This document shows, piece after piece, positions 1-4,679 of a stretch of DNA of 9,905 bases (position 1 is its first letter; every line of letters starts with the position of its first letter). The DNA lies in NCBI GenBank assembly GCA_003171295.1, contig PMYF01000084.1, positions 1 through 9,905 of the forward strand. The letters are read 5' to 3'. The notes beneath the pieces were generated by a model. That model was not told where the DNA came from and made no database searches. It worked only from the letters and a program-made list of their open reading frames with translations. The position numbers and the translations under genes are program-made. The DNA is from Acidobacteriota bacterium (GTDB lineage Bacteria > Acidobacteriota > Terriglobia > UBA7540).

Positions 1-243
1 CAATGAGCAGATTCTTGGTATTGAGAGATGAGCGGCTTTCGCCATTTGGGAATAAGTTAGTTTTGAGTCGGAGAGGAGGACGAACAGGCTTGCCTTCCTT
101 GCTTCCCGTTTTCTGTGTAATTCAAGCCAGCGTGAGGGCATTTTTTCTTCTCCTGGGGACTAATACTGGAATTTTGGCAAAAATAGTGAAACTTGTGAAA
201 AATAGTTTCATTTGCGTATTTTGCTGTTATTTGCAGTATTAGC
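1..243. other. Non-coding AT-rich upstream region
   Basis: I see no convincing gene here. The open frames on both strands lack a ribosome binding site and have a composition unlike protein. The right half is AT-rich and ends at the regulator gene starting at 244/250, so it probably holds that gene's promoter and operator. A run of six T at about 140-146 has no good GC stem in front of it. A TATTAG at 238-243 could be a -10 element, but I cannot pair it with a clear -35. Confidence 0.5.
187..210. promoter_or_regulatory. Candidate operator dyad upstream of the regulator gene
   Basis: TGAAACT (187-193) and AGTTTCA (204-210) form a perfect 7-bp inverted repeat with a 10-base AT-rich spacer. It lies about 35-55 bases before the regulator's start codon, where a repressor or autoregulatory site would be expected. 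No regulator is identified for it. It could also be chance in AT-rich DNA. Confidence 0.35.
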
Positions 244-996
244 GTGTATATGAAGGATGACAACGTATACGCGGCAGTTTGGTTCGACGGGAAGATCGAT
301 GAACGATCATTGACCATCTCGGAAGAAGATGGTCTCGCCGGGCAAACTCAACTATCTCTGGAGACCGCTCCTGACCAGATGGACACGGACGCTTTTTCCT
401 ACCTGGAGGAAAACCCCGCGAAGTTTTTGGGCATGCTCAAGTTCCTCGATCCGGAGGAACAGGACATGCTGTTGTGCTACTTTCTCCTACATCGGACTCA
501 GGCCGATCTCGGTCTGATCTTCGGGATCACCCAAACTCGTGTGTCTGCCGCCGTCCGGCTGGCGCTCAAGACCATGCTGAGTATCGCCATAGTGGGCATA
601 CCTGACGAGGACACGCTTCGCGAGATGCTCGTGAGGCACGGCCTTGAGGATACGGTCGCGGATGACGGCCTGACGGAAATGATCCTGGCTTACGATGAGC
701 TGAGGGACTGGACGGAGGTCAAGGTCGAGTATGATTTCACGGGATCGCTCGGAGTCCTTGTGCGCCATGCGGGGAAGACGCTGCTGGCTTCATCGAAAAT
801 GACCGACCAGGCATGTGGAGCGTGGCTGATCTTCATCGCGGGGTCAACCGTCGAGCCTCACGCGGGGGGAAGGCACCGGAAGGCAATGAGTGGGGATATA
901 AGAAGGGTGGACCCGGATTGTGTGGGATCGTTCACGGTAAGTCTGGACGATCCGCAATGGGAGGAAGCTTTCCAGACGACGGGCCGCCCGATGTGA
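244..996 (+). CDS. Sigma-70 region-4-like HTH regulator, phage-encoded
   Basis: 250-aa protein from GTG at 244; an in-frame ATG at 250 is an equally good start, and neither has a clear Shine-Dalgarno. Residues about 66-112 read like sigma factor region 4: a Leu-Asp-Pro-Glu-Glu-Gln-x-x-Leu lead-in, then the helix-turn-helix TQADLGLIFGITQTRVS followed by an Arg-Leu-Ala-Leu-Lys recognition-helix tail. No region 2 is seen, so it is not a complete sigma factor; the acidic N-terminus (residues 15-60) and the C-terminal half (about 140-250) match nothing I know. It probably binds DNA and adjusts transcription, perhaps as a -35-contacting factor. The last 65 bases overlap the convergent gene on the other strand. 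I recall similar proteins (TQT...TQTxxS pattern) in Acidobacteriota and their phages. The HTH call is fairly sure; the role is inferred. Confidence 0.75.
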   Translation: MYMKDDNVYAAVWFDGKIDERSLTISEEDGLAGQTQLSLETAPDQMDTDAFSYLEENPAKFLGMLKFLDPEEQDMLLCYFLLHRTQADLGLIFGITQTRVSAAVRLALKTMLSIAIVGIPDEDTLREMLVRHGLEDTVADDGLTEMILAYDELRDWTEVKVEYDFTGSLGVLVRHAGKTLLASSKMTDQACGAWLIFIAGSTVEPHAGGRHRKAMSGDIRRVDPDCVGSFTVSLDDPQWEEAFQTTGRPM

Positions 997-1303
997 TCTT
1001 CATCCCCTCCTGCCACAGCTCGAGAAAATCGAAGAACCTGGCCGACTCCGCGTCCGTGTGGGTCACGCAGTGATCCTCCACGACGCCCCAGGCAGCCTTC
1101 AGGTGCTCTCCACAGCCGGGGCAGGGTAGGACCAGCGGAGGACTCACCCCGATCTCACAAAATAGGAAGAACTGCGCCTCGGGCTTTCTCCGCAGCCTGC
1201 GGCGGCGTTTCCATTCCCGGTTGCGGCGGTTGTAGTCCAGCCTGTTCCTCATATAGTGATCGTGCTGGGCTTTTTTCTGAGCCTCCGGGGACTTATAGGG
1301 CAT
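932..1303 (-). CDS. Small basic CPxC protein with HNH-endonuclease-like N-terminus
   Basis: 123-aa protein. The opening MPYKSPEAQKKAQHDHY and the Arg-rich stretch to about residue 40 are typical of the N-terminus of small phage HNH endonucleases and related DNA-binding proteins. Residues about 60-85 hold CPGC and, further on, an E-D-H-C-x-x-H cluster that could bind one zinc. The usual HNH signature (D-H followed by C-x-x-C-N) is not visible, so nuclease activity is doubtful; it may be a degenerate or divergent member. AAGGGG lies only one base before the ATG, too close for a normal Shine-Dalgarno, and a GGTATTAA box at 1316-1309 would put the transcript start near the ATG itself. The 3' end overlaps the sigma-like gene by 65 bases, tail to tail. 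Confidence 0.65.
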   Translation of the reverse strand: MPYKSPEAQKKAQHDHYMRNRLDYNRRNREWKRRRRLRRKPEAQFFLFCEIGVSPPLVLPCPGCGEHLKAAWGVVEDHCVTHTDAESARFFDFLELWQEGMKITSGGPSSGKLPPIADRPDLP

Positions 1304-1308
1304 ACCCC

Positions 1309-1316
1309 TTAATACC
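1309..1316 (-). promoter_or_regulatory. GGTATTAA -10-like box of the 932-1303 gene
   Basis: Read on the minus strand this is GGTATTAA followed by GGGG. It matches the downstream half of the GGTATATT box found before other genes in the window. With TATTAA as -10, transcription would begin around 1302-1303, at the start codon, giving a leaderless or nearly leaderless message. The upstream GAATCTYCC box is not present at the usual distance. Confidence 0.45.
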
Positions 1317-1333
1317 GAAATTCCCCATTTGAA

Positions 1334-1369
1334 GAATCTCCCATTTTCCGGATTTGGCGACGGTATATT
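1334..1369 (+). promoter_or_regulatory. Repeated promoter cassette, copy 1 (before the 109-aa gene)
   Basis: GAATCTCCC at 1334-1342 and GGTATATT at 1362-1369, 28 bases start to start. With TATATT (1364-1369) as -10, transcription would start near 1376, right at the GGAGG (1376-1380) that serves the ATG at 1389. The upstream box then spans about -42 to -34, where a -35 contact or an activator site would sit. The same two boxes at the same spacing precede the integrase and the membrane protein. Copies 1 and 3 share TTGGC at the same offset and the identical leader GGAGGAAACGAAAATG. Confidence 0.7.
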
Positions 1370-1388
1370 AGAAGTGGAGGAAACGAAA

Positions 1389-1718
1389 ATGGCAAGGAAA
1401 AGCAGGCCGGTGACGCTCGGGATGGATCAAATCCAGGCTAAGGTAACGGTTTTCAACAACGGGGACGTGGCTGTCCACATCTTCCTGATCCACGACAACC
1501 TGAATATGGGCGCAACCTACCGCAGCGAGAATCCGGGAGTGAAGTCCGAAGAGTTTTTGACGGACTTTCCCGTCAACCAGGGCTACCTGGCCGCTCCGCA
1601 CACGCCTTACGTGACGAAAATGGTTTCGGAGATGATCGCCTACTCCTTGAAGATGGGTGACAAGAGCGAGGCCCAGCGTACCCAAGGCGCTCACGGCGGA
1701 GTCTACCTAAATGCATGA
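1389..1718 (+). CDS. Hypothetical protein, 109 aa
   Basis: I do not recognise this protein. The start ATG at 1389 is fixed by GGAGG at 1376-1380 and by the promoter cassette just before it; upstream in-frame codons would overlap the promoter. It has a basic N-terminus (MARKSRP), then a stretch with alternating hydrophobic residues around residues 15-35 (KVTVFNNGDVAVHIFLI) that suggests a beta hairpin, and a more helical middle (VTKMVSEMIAYSLKM). There is no signal peptide or membrane segment. Its stop overlaps the start of the next tiny ORF in an ATGA arrangement. Having its own promoter, it looks like an accessory gene. Confidence 0.7.
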   Translation: MARKSRPVTLGMDQIQAKVTVFNNGDVAVHIFLIHDNLNMGATYRSENPGVKSEEFLTDFPVNQGYLAAPHTPYVTKMVSEMIAYSLKMGDKSEAQRTQGAHGGVYLNA

Positions 1719-1834
1719 AGGCAACGCCCGGCCTGCAACGGGCGGACAGTCATAGTCAGGATGAAGTAAGAGCTATGCGTTGCCTTGCCGGTTGCAACAC
1801 AGATCAGGAAGTAAGGCGGCAGGTGCGCCGTTGA
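1715..1834 (+). CDS. Possible small protein, 39 aa, coupled to the 109-aa gene
   Basis: ATG at 1715 overlaps the TGA of the preceding gene (ATGA), the usual arrangement for translational coupling. The 39-residue product starts MKATPGLQRADSHSQDEV, contains CLAGC and ends in an Arg-rich tail. It matches no family I know. It stops at 1834, and a different frame (open from 1815) continues with protein-like sequence to 1946, so the two may be halves of one gene of roughly 70-75 aa split by a frameshift. A 10-bp inverted repeat lies within it, so the DNA may instead act as structured RNA. Confidence 0.35.
   Translation: MKATPGLQRADSHSQDEVRAMRCLAGCNTDQEVRRQVRR
1718..1786 (+). repeat. 10-bp perfect inverted repeat with nested stem
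   Basis: AAGGCAACGC (1718-1727) pairs perfectly with GCGTTGCCTT (1777-1786). An alternative local stem, CGCCCG (1725-1730) with CGGGCG (1739-1744), uses part of the same left arm, so the two pairings compete. No T tract follows, which argues against a simple terminator. Just beyond lies the 8-bp palindrome GTTGCAAC (1791-1798). It may be a structured RNA element at the end of the 109-aa gene's transcript, or a binding site. Confidence 0.4.
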
Positions 1835-1844
1835 TGAAAAACTC

Positions 1845-1946
1845 ATGGACGCCCTGCTCAAGGGTATGAAACCTATCTCTTATGGCGATTTCAAGGCGGC
1901 GTGCAACTGCCCCGACTGTAAGACTGCATCCAGTAAAACGGCGTGA
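1845..1946 (+). CDS. Possible small Cys-motif protein, 33 aa (or 3' half of a frameshifted gene)
   Basis: From ATG 1845 the frame reads MDALLKGMKPISYGDFKAAC and ends just after CNCPDC. The helix-forming start and the closely spaced cysteines (C-x-C-x-x-C) look like real protein, possibly a small zinc-binding element. There is no good Shine-Dalgarno. The same frame is open back to 1815 and adds VDEKL, which suggests translation enters from upstream: the 1715-1834 ORF would join it by a +1 shift somewhere in 1815-1831. Function unknown. Confidence 0.35.
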   Translation: MDALLKGMKPISYGDFKAACNCPDCKTASSKTA

Positions 1947-1989
1947 CGGCATCCCACCAGCCGGGGAAGCCGGTACTTTCGTACTGTCG

Positions 1990-2025
1990 GAATCTTCCTC
2001 GAAACGCCCCCGAGCGCGGTATTAT
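1990..2025 (+). promoter_or_regulatory. Repeated promoter cassette, copy 2 (before the integrase)
   Basis: GAATCTTCC at 1990-1998 and GGTATTAT at 2018-2025, again exactly 28 bases start to start, with GCGCGG leading into the second box. TATTAT (2020-2025) as -10 gives a start near 2032, just before the GGGAGAG ribosome binding site and the ATG at 2046. A small hairpin with arms GTAC (1973-1976 and 1981-1984) lies immediately upstream. This implies the integrase is transcribed on its own, under the same control as the other cassette genes. Confidence 0.65.
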
Positions 2026-2045
2026 GTAAGTAGGGAGAGACAAAC

Positions 2046-3113
2046 ATGGCAAAAATCCGGGGACAGGGCACTCTCTATAATGTGGCGGGCTCCAGCAAGG
2101 TTTGGTGCCAATTTTATGCGGACGGGCGGCGCTTCCGTGAGTCCACCGGCACCGACAACAGCCGGGAAGCCAACGCCTACCTGCGATCCAAGTTGGCTCA
2201 GGCGGAAAACGGATCGCTGGTCCTTCACACCAGCCGCCTCACCGTAGCGTCCATCGTTGAGAGTAAGCTCGCATCCGACGTGGTAAACGGCTCTGACTCC
2301 TACGACACGGTGATCGGGCGCTACAACCTTCACTTGAAGCCGCTCCTTGGCCATCTGAAAGCTACTCATCTCACCAAGGACACCCTCTTCAAGTATGCGG
2401 AAACCCGCCAGTCGCAGGGCGCTGCCAACGCCACGATCAACCGCGAGATCGCGCTGCTAAAAACCTCCTACAACATTGCCGAGATACCGTTTCCCAAGTT
2501 CAAGATGCTCCGTGAGCCTCCCGCCCGCCAGGGCTTCATGAAAGACGGCGAATACCAAATCCTGTTCTCCGCCTGCCTTGCGGAAGGCACCTACTTGGCC
2601 GCGATGTTCGAGATCGCCCAATCGTTCGGGTGGCGGAAGGAAAGCATTCAGACGATGCGGGTTCGGCAGGCGGACTTCTCCAGCGAAGAGATTCGTCTGG
2701 ACGACTCCAAAAATGGCGAGCCGGTGGTAGCACCGATGACAAGGAAAATCCGGGAGCTGTTGGCCGTGTGTGCGGCGGGCAAGTCGCAGGACGATTTCCT
2801 CTTCACCTATCCCGACGGCACACCTGTGAAGGACTTTCGCAAGCCCTGGTGCCGTGCTACGATGGCCGCAGGCGTCCCCGATCTCCTGTTCCATGACCTG
2901 TGCCGCACTGGAATGCGCAACATGCGTCGGCTGGGGATCGACACGGACGTGGCGATGAAGCTCGCTGGCAGGAAGACGGACTCCATTTTTCGCCGTTACA
3001 ACATCGTAGACAGCCGGGACACCCGTGAAGCCGTCACCAAGATGGATGACTACCGCCATAGTTCCGCCATAGACGGGGAAGCCCTGACGGTTGAAGTTGA
3101 GATGGTTCAATAG
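2046..3113 (+). CDS. Tyrosine recombinase, phage integrase
   Basis: 355-aa integrase that would catalyse site-specific insertion and excision of the phage. Residues about 1-60 form an arm-binding-type N-terminal domain (GTLYNVAGSSKVWCQFYADG), about 65-165 the core-binding SAM-like domain, and about 175-335 the catalytic domain. Catalytic residues visible are Arg197 (GWRKES, box I), Lys222 (SKNG), His283 and Arg287 (HDLCR, box II) and the nucleophile Tyr318 (FRRYNIV). The second box II position, usually His or Trp (GHKT), is Arg309 here (GRKT). ATG 2046 is preceded by GGGAGAG. The gene is intact and stops 11 bases before a tRNA-Arg fragment, the standard int-attP arrangement. It has its own promoter cassette. 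Confidence 0.95.
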   Translation: MAKIRGQGTLYNVAGSSKVWCQFYADGRRFRESTGTDNSREANAYLRSKLAQAENGSLVLHTSRLTVASIVESKLASDVVNGSDSYDTVIGRYNLHLKPLLGHLKATHLTKDTLFKYAETRQSQGAANATINREIALLKTSYNIAEIPFPKFKMLREPPARQGFMKDGEYQILFSACLAEGTYLAAMFEIAQSFGWRKESIQTMRVRQADFSSEEIRLDDSKNGEPVVAPMTRKIRELLAVCAAGKSQDDFLFTYPDGTPVKDFRKPWCRATMAAGVPDLLFHDLCRTGMRNMRRLGIDTDVAMKLAGRKTDSIFRRYNIVDSRDTREAVTKMDDYRHSSAIDGEALTVEVEMVQ

Positions 3114-3124
3114 GTTAGCACCAC

Positions 3125-3166
3125 GGGGGTGTAGCTCAGCCGGATAGAGCATCGGATTTCTAATCC
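3125..3166 (+). tRNA. Partial tRNA-Arg(TCT), 5' part only; likely att core
   Basis: Reads as the first 42 bases of a tRNA: acceptor 5' strand GGGGGTG, TA, D-stem GCTC/GAGC around AGCCGGATA, A26, then TCGGA-TTTCTAA-TCC with anticodon TCT in a normal loop. After 3166 the anticodon stem fails (TG instead of GA), and no CACCCCC follows to close the acceptor. A weak T-arm-like GTTTGATT remains at 3178-3185. It is therefore not a working tRNA. Its position directly behind the integrase marks it as the probable attachment site, with crossover at the dyad GGATTTCTAATCC. Most tRNA-targeting phages keep the 3' part; a 5' part is unusual. Confidence 0.7.
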
Positions 3167-3171
3167 TGCGG

Positions 3172-3211
3172 AGGGGTGTTTGATTTTCACGATATTACCG
3201 TCAAAACCCTT
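3172..3211 (+). repeat. Imperfect hairpin next to the tRNA fragment
   Basis: GGGTGTTTGA (3174-3183) pairs with TCAAAACCC (3201-3209) with one bulged G, extended by one wobble and one A-T pair on the outside. The loop is 17 bases. It follows the integrase and tRNA fragment and could be a weak terminator or part of the attP recombination site. Confidence 0.35.
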
Positions 3212-3302
3212 TAGTGTATATCAGATATATCATGGTATAGCATTATGGGCGGTGAGGGATTACGAGGTATTTTGGGGATCGGTTGGTCATAGAACCGCCA
3301 TA
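3212..3302. other. AT-rich intergenic stretch with palindrome, probable attP arm
   Basis: No gene is supported here; the open frame running through it has no ribosome binding site and crosses the next promoter. The segment is clearly more AT-rich than its surroundings. It holds the 13-bp palindrome TATATCAGATATA (3217-3229), with GATATATC overlapping it at 3224-3231, then two GGTAT boxes (GGTATAGCATTATGG from 3234 and GGTATTTTGGGG from about 3269). Position beside integrase and att core suggests arm-type integrase, excisionase or host-factor sites. This is inference from position and composition. Confidence 0.4.
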
Positions 3303-3338
3303 GAATCTCCCGAAAAACCCTGTTGGCCGCGGTATATT
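3303..3338 (+). promoter_or_regulatory. Repeated promoter cassette, copy 3 (before the membrane protein)
   Basis: GAATCTCCC at 3303-3311 and GGTATATT at 3331-3338, 28 bases start to start, as in copies 1 and 2. The leader GGAGGAAACGAAAATG (3346-3361) is identical to that of copy 1. TATATT as -10 puts the transcript start near 3345, at the Shine-Dalgarno. The first box could be read as part of the att region, but identical spacing in three places favours a promoter. Confidence 0.7.
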
Positions 3339-3358
3339 GTAGGTAGGAGGAAACGAAA

Positions 3359-3685
3359 ATGACTTACATGACTGTCATCAAGGGAATCTACATGATGGTA
3401 GGCTGGTTTTTTCTTCTTATATTAGCAACCTGCCCGGAAGCCAGGACGGTCCCGGCGATGGTCCTTCTATCATCCGCAGTATTGGGCATCATCCTTTACA
3501 TTTTCAGAAGTCATCTGGTCGCAATCTTGAAGTGGGTGGGCATCAGCCTGCTCATCCTGTTGGGCATTGCCATCCTGGTGGTTATCTGCTTCGACTCCGC
3601 TCCTCTCGGCCTGACCGGTGCAATCATCCTTGCAGCCTTTATCATTGCAGCATCCAACAGCAACAAGTGCTGCCATCACGACTAA
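3359..3685 (+). CDS. Small integral membrane protein, four predicted helices
   Basis: 108-aa hydrophobic protein, start fixed by GGAGG at 3346-3350. Predicted membrane segments are about residues 11-25, 31-49, 53-78 and 82-98, with short polar turns (PEART, RSH, DSAP) and a cytosolic or external tail SNSNKCCHHD rich in Cys and His. Small size and multiple helices would fit a holin or an envelope-modifying superinfection-exclusion protein, but no family is recognised. The hydrolase gene lies about 550 bases away on the opposite strand, so a lysis pair is not shown. It forms a two-gene unit with the YHRTT protein 8 bases downstream. Confidence 0.75.
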   Translation: MTYMTVIKGIYMMVGWFFLLILATCPEARTVPAMVLLSSAVLGIILYIFRSHLVAILKWVGISLLILLGIAILVVICFDSAPLGLTGAIILAAFIIAASNSNKCCHHD

Positions 3686-3693
3686 GGGACGAT

Positions 3694-3981
3694 ATGGTTT
3701 TCTATCATCGCACCACAGAAAAGGCCGCTGCAAAAATCCTCAAGGGCGGCTTCCGTGACGGTCAAGGTAGGTATATGACCACAGTGACCCTACAGGGCGT
3801 CTGGGTATCGGATGTCCCGCTGGATTCGAATGAGGGCGCGAAGGGACACACCCTTCTCAAGGTTTCCATTCCCGTCGCCATCATTGGTTCATACGAGGTA
3901 GTCGAGGAGGGCAAGCCTTATCGTGAATGGGTCGTGCCCGCCGCCATCCTCAACGAAAATGGGAAGACGCAAGTTGTTTAA
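3694..3981 (+). CDS. YHRTT-motif protein, possible ADP-ribosyltransferase-like fold
   Basis: 95-aa protein starting at ATG 3694, with AGGGA a few bases upstream and 8 bases after the membrane protein's stop, so probably co-transcribed. It opens FYHRTTEKAAAKILKGGFRD, followed by GVWVSDVPLDSNEGAKG (residues 35-51) and ends with YEVVEEGKPYREWVVPAAIL (67-86). I recall uncharacterised bacterial proteins of this length with the same blocks. The Y-H-x-T strand followed by a helix ending in G-F is reminiscent of the first motif of Tpt1/PARP-type ADP-ribosyltransferases, with Tyr67 or Tyr76 and Glu78 as possible further triad residues. That is a fold guess only. It is soluble, intact and has no signal peptide. 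Confidence 0.75.
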   Translation: MVFYHRTTEKAAAKILKGGFRDGQGRYMTTVTLQGVWVSDVPLDSNEGAKGHTLLKVSIPVAIIGSYEVVEEGKPYREWVVPAAILNENGKTQVV

Positions 3982-4043
3982 CCCAGGACGGCAGCCTGTA
4001 GATAGGAATGGGCGGCCATATTCTACCGCTGGAGGAAACGATC

Positions 4044-4232
4044 ATGAAACTTCAAGTCGCGAAGACAAACCTGATCGCCGCCAACCGGGTGGTGAGCGGG
4101 ATAATCCTGGAGATAGATGAGAAGGGACAGGACGACGCTCTTTTCAACGATCTCTTCCATGCCGATCTTGCCCTGGTTACCAAGTTCAATGCTTACCAGC
4201 AGGTGCTGATGGATGTGTGCGAAAGCGTGTAG
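4044..4232 (+). CDS. Hypothetical protein, 62 aa
   Basis: Start ATG 4044 is set by GGAGG at 4031-4035; the leader GGAGGAAACGATCATG nearly repeats that of the two cassette genes. The product (MKLQVAKTNLIAANRVVSGI onward) appears all-helical and mildly acidic, with heptad-like hydrophobic spacing through residues 1-58, so a small coiled-coil or helical-bundle protein is likely. No family is recognised. Its stop at 4230-4232 abuts the stop of the convergent hydrolase gene with no base between. An ATATT at 4018-4022 sits where the -10 box would be, but the full cassette is not conserved there. Confidence 0.65.
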   Translation: MKLQVAKTNLIAANRVVSGIILEIDEKGQDDALFNDLFHADLALVTKFNAYQQVLMDVCESV

Positions 4233-4679
4233 CTATTCGTAGAGCCACAAATTTCCTGCTGAAATTAGTGGCCGTTTCCCACTGAATTTCTCGGTCCACC
4301 AGGGGCGGGTATGCTCGAGATCGGAGATGTCGCACCAGTATAGTGCGGGGGTGAGCCTGTCGTTGACCAGGACGCTGGCAAGCCCCTCGTCGGCGACACG
4401 ACGGTCATAGATTGCGTCGCAGCGCATGAGGAGTTTCTTGGCCGCGTTGTCGCGGAAATCAGGGAAGCCTTCGGTGCTGGGATCACCATTGTTGTAGGCG
4501 ACACGTGGGGCGTCCTGGATGACGCCGAGGTATCCATACCCGGTTGGACCAGCCCATCCGGCGTTGACCCTATTCCTGATGACCAGGGCTAGGATTTCCG
4601 GGCACTTTCCGCCCAGTTTCCATCCATACCGGTAGGCGTAGAGGAACAGCTCCGTCTTATCGAAGTCACTCTCGTTCAT
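4233..4679 (-). CDS. SleB/CwlJ-like cell wall hydrolase, divergent
   Basis: 148 aa from ATG 4679, with GGAGAGAG about 8 bases upstream; the ATG overlaps the upstream gene's TGA (TGATG), so translation is coupled. The pattern fits SleB-type lytic transglycosylases: a helix leading to ALVIRNRV (residues 31-38; family AVAxVILNRV), a substrate-groove region, then ALYWCD and PWW (112-128; family AxxYH...PxW) and a closing ISAGNLWLYE (139-148; family IGxHxFY). The glutamate the family carries in its EARGE block is not evident: the aligned stretch reads AYRYGWKLGG (15-24). It may be a different active-site arrangement, or a non-catalytic peptidoglycan-binding or virion protein. Placement after structural genes suits either lysis or a tail-associated lysin. 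Confidence 0.65.
   Translation of the reverse strand: MNESDFDKTELFLYAYRYGWKLGGKCPEILALVIRNRVNAGWAGPTGYGYLGVIQDAPRVAYNNGDPSTEGFPDFRDNAAKKLLMRCDAIYDRRVADEGLASVLVNDRLTPALYWCDISDLEHTRPWWTEKFSGKRPLISAGNLWLYE
4244..4272. terminator. Strong hairpin at the junction of two convergent genes
   Basis: GCCACAAATTTC (4244-4255) and GAAATTAGTGGC (4261-4272) pair over 12 positions with one A-A mismatch around a 5-base loop. It lies inside the last codons of the minus-strand hydrolase gene, directly beyond the stop of the plus-strand 62-aa gene. No T tract follows on either strand, so it is not a classical intrinsic terminator, but the symmetric stem could stop or stabilise transcripts from both directions where the genes leave no intergenic space. 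Confidence 0.45.

Noticed and set aside
120..150. Intrinsic terminator at the T run near 141.
   Set aside because: Only a 3-bp stem can be drawn before it.
3..242. 79-codon plus-strand frame at the left edge.
   Set aside because: No ribosome binding site, odd composition, and it covers the AT-rich leader of the regulator gene.
932..1303. Active HNH endonuclease.
   Set aside because: Only the N-terminal basic pattern and CPxC are visible; the His-Asn-His signature was not found, so the entry is left as a DNA-binding-like hypothetical.
1897..1975. Resemblance to cobalamin riboswitch core (CTGCCCC..ACTGTAAG and later GGGGAAGCC).
   Set aside because: The first block is explained by coding for CNCPDC, the other conserved boxes and closing stem are not found, and the downstream integrase is unrelated to B12. 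A covariance-model search would settle it.
3125..3200. Complete functional tRNA-Arg.
   Set aside because: Anticodon stem has mismatches, the T stem does not pair properly, and no 3' acceptor strand complementary to GGGGGTG is present.
3180..3362. 60-codon frame between the tRNA fragment and the membrane protein.
   Set aside because: No Shine-Dalgarno, starts within the tRNA-like hairpin and runs through the promoter cassette and leader of the next gene.
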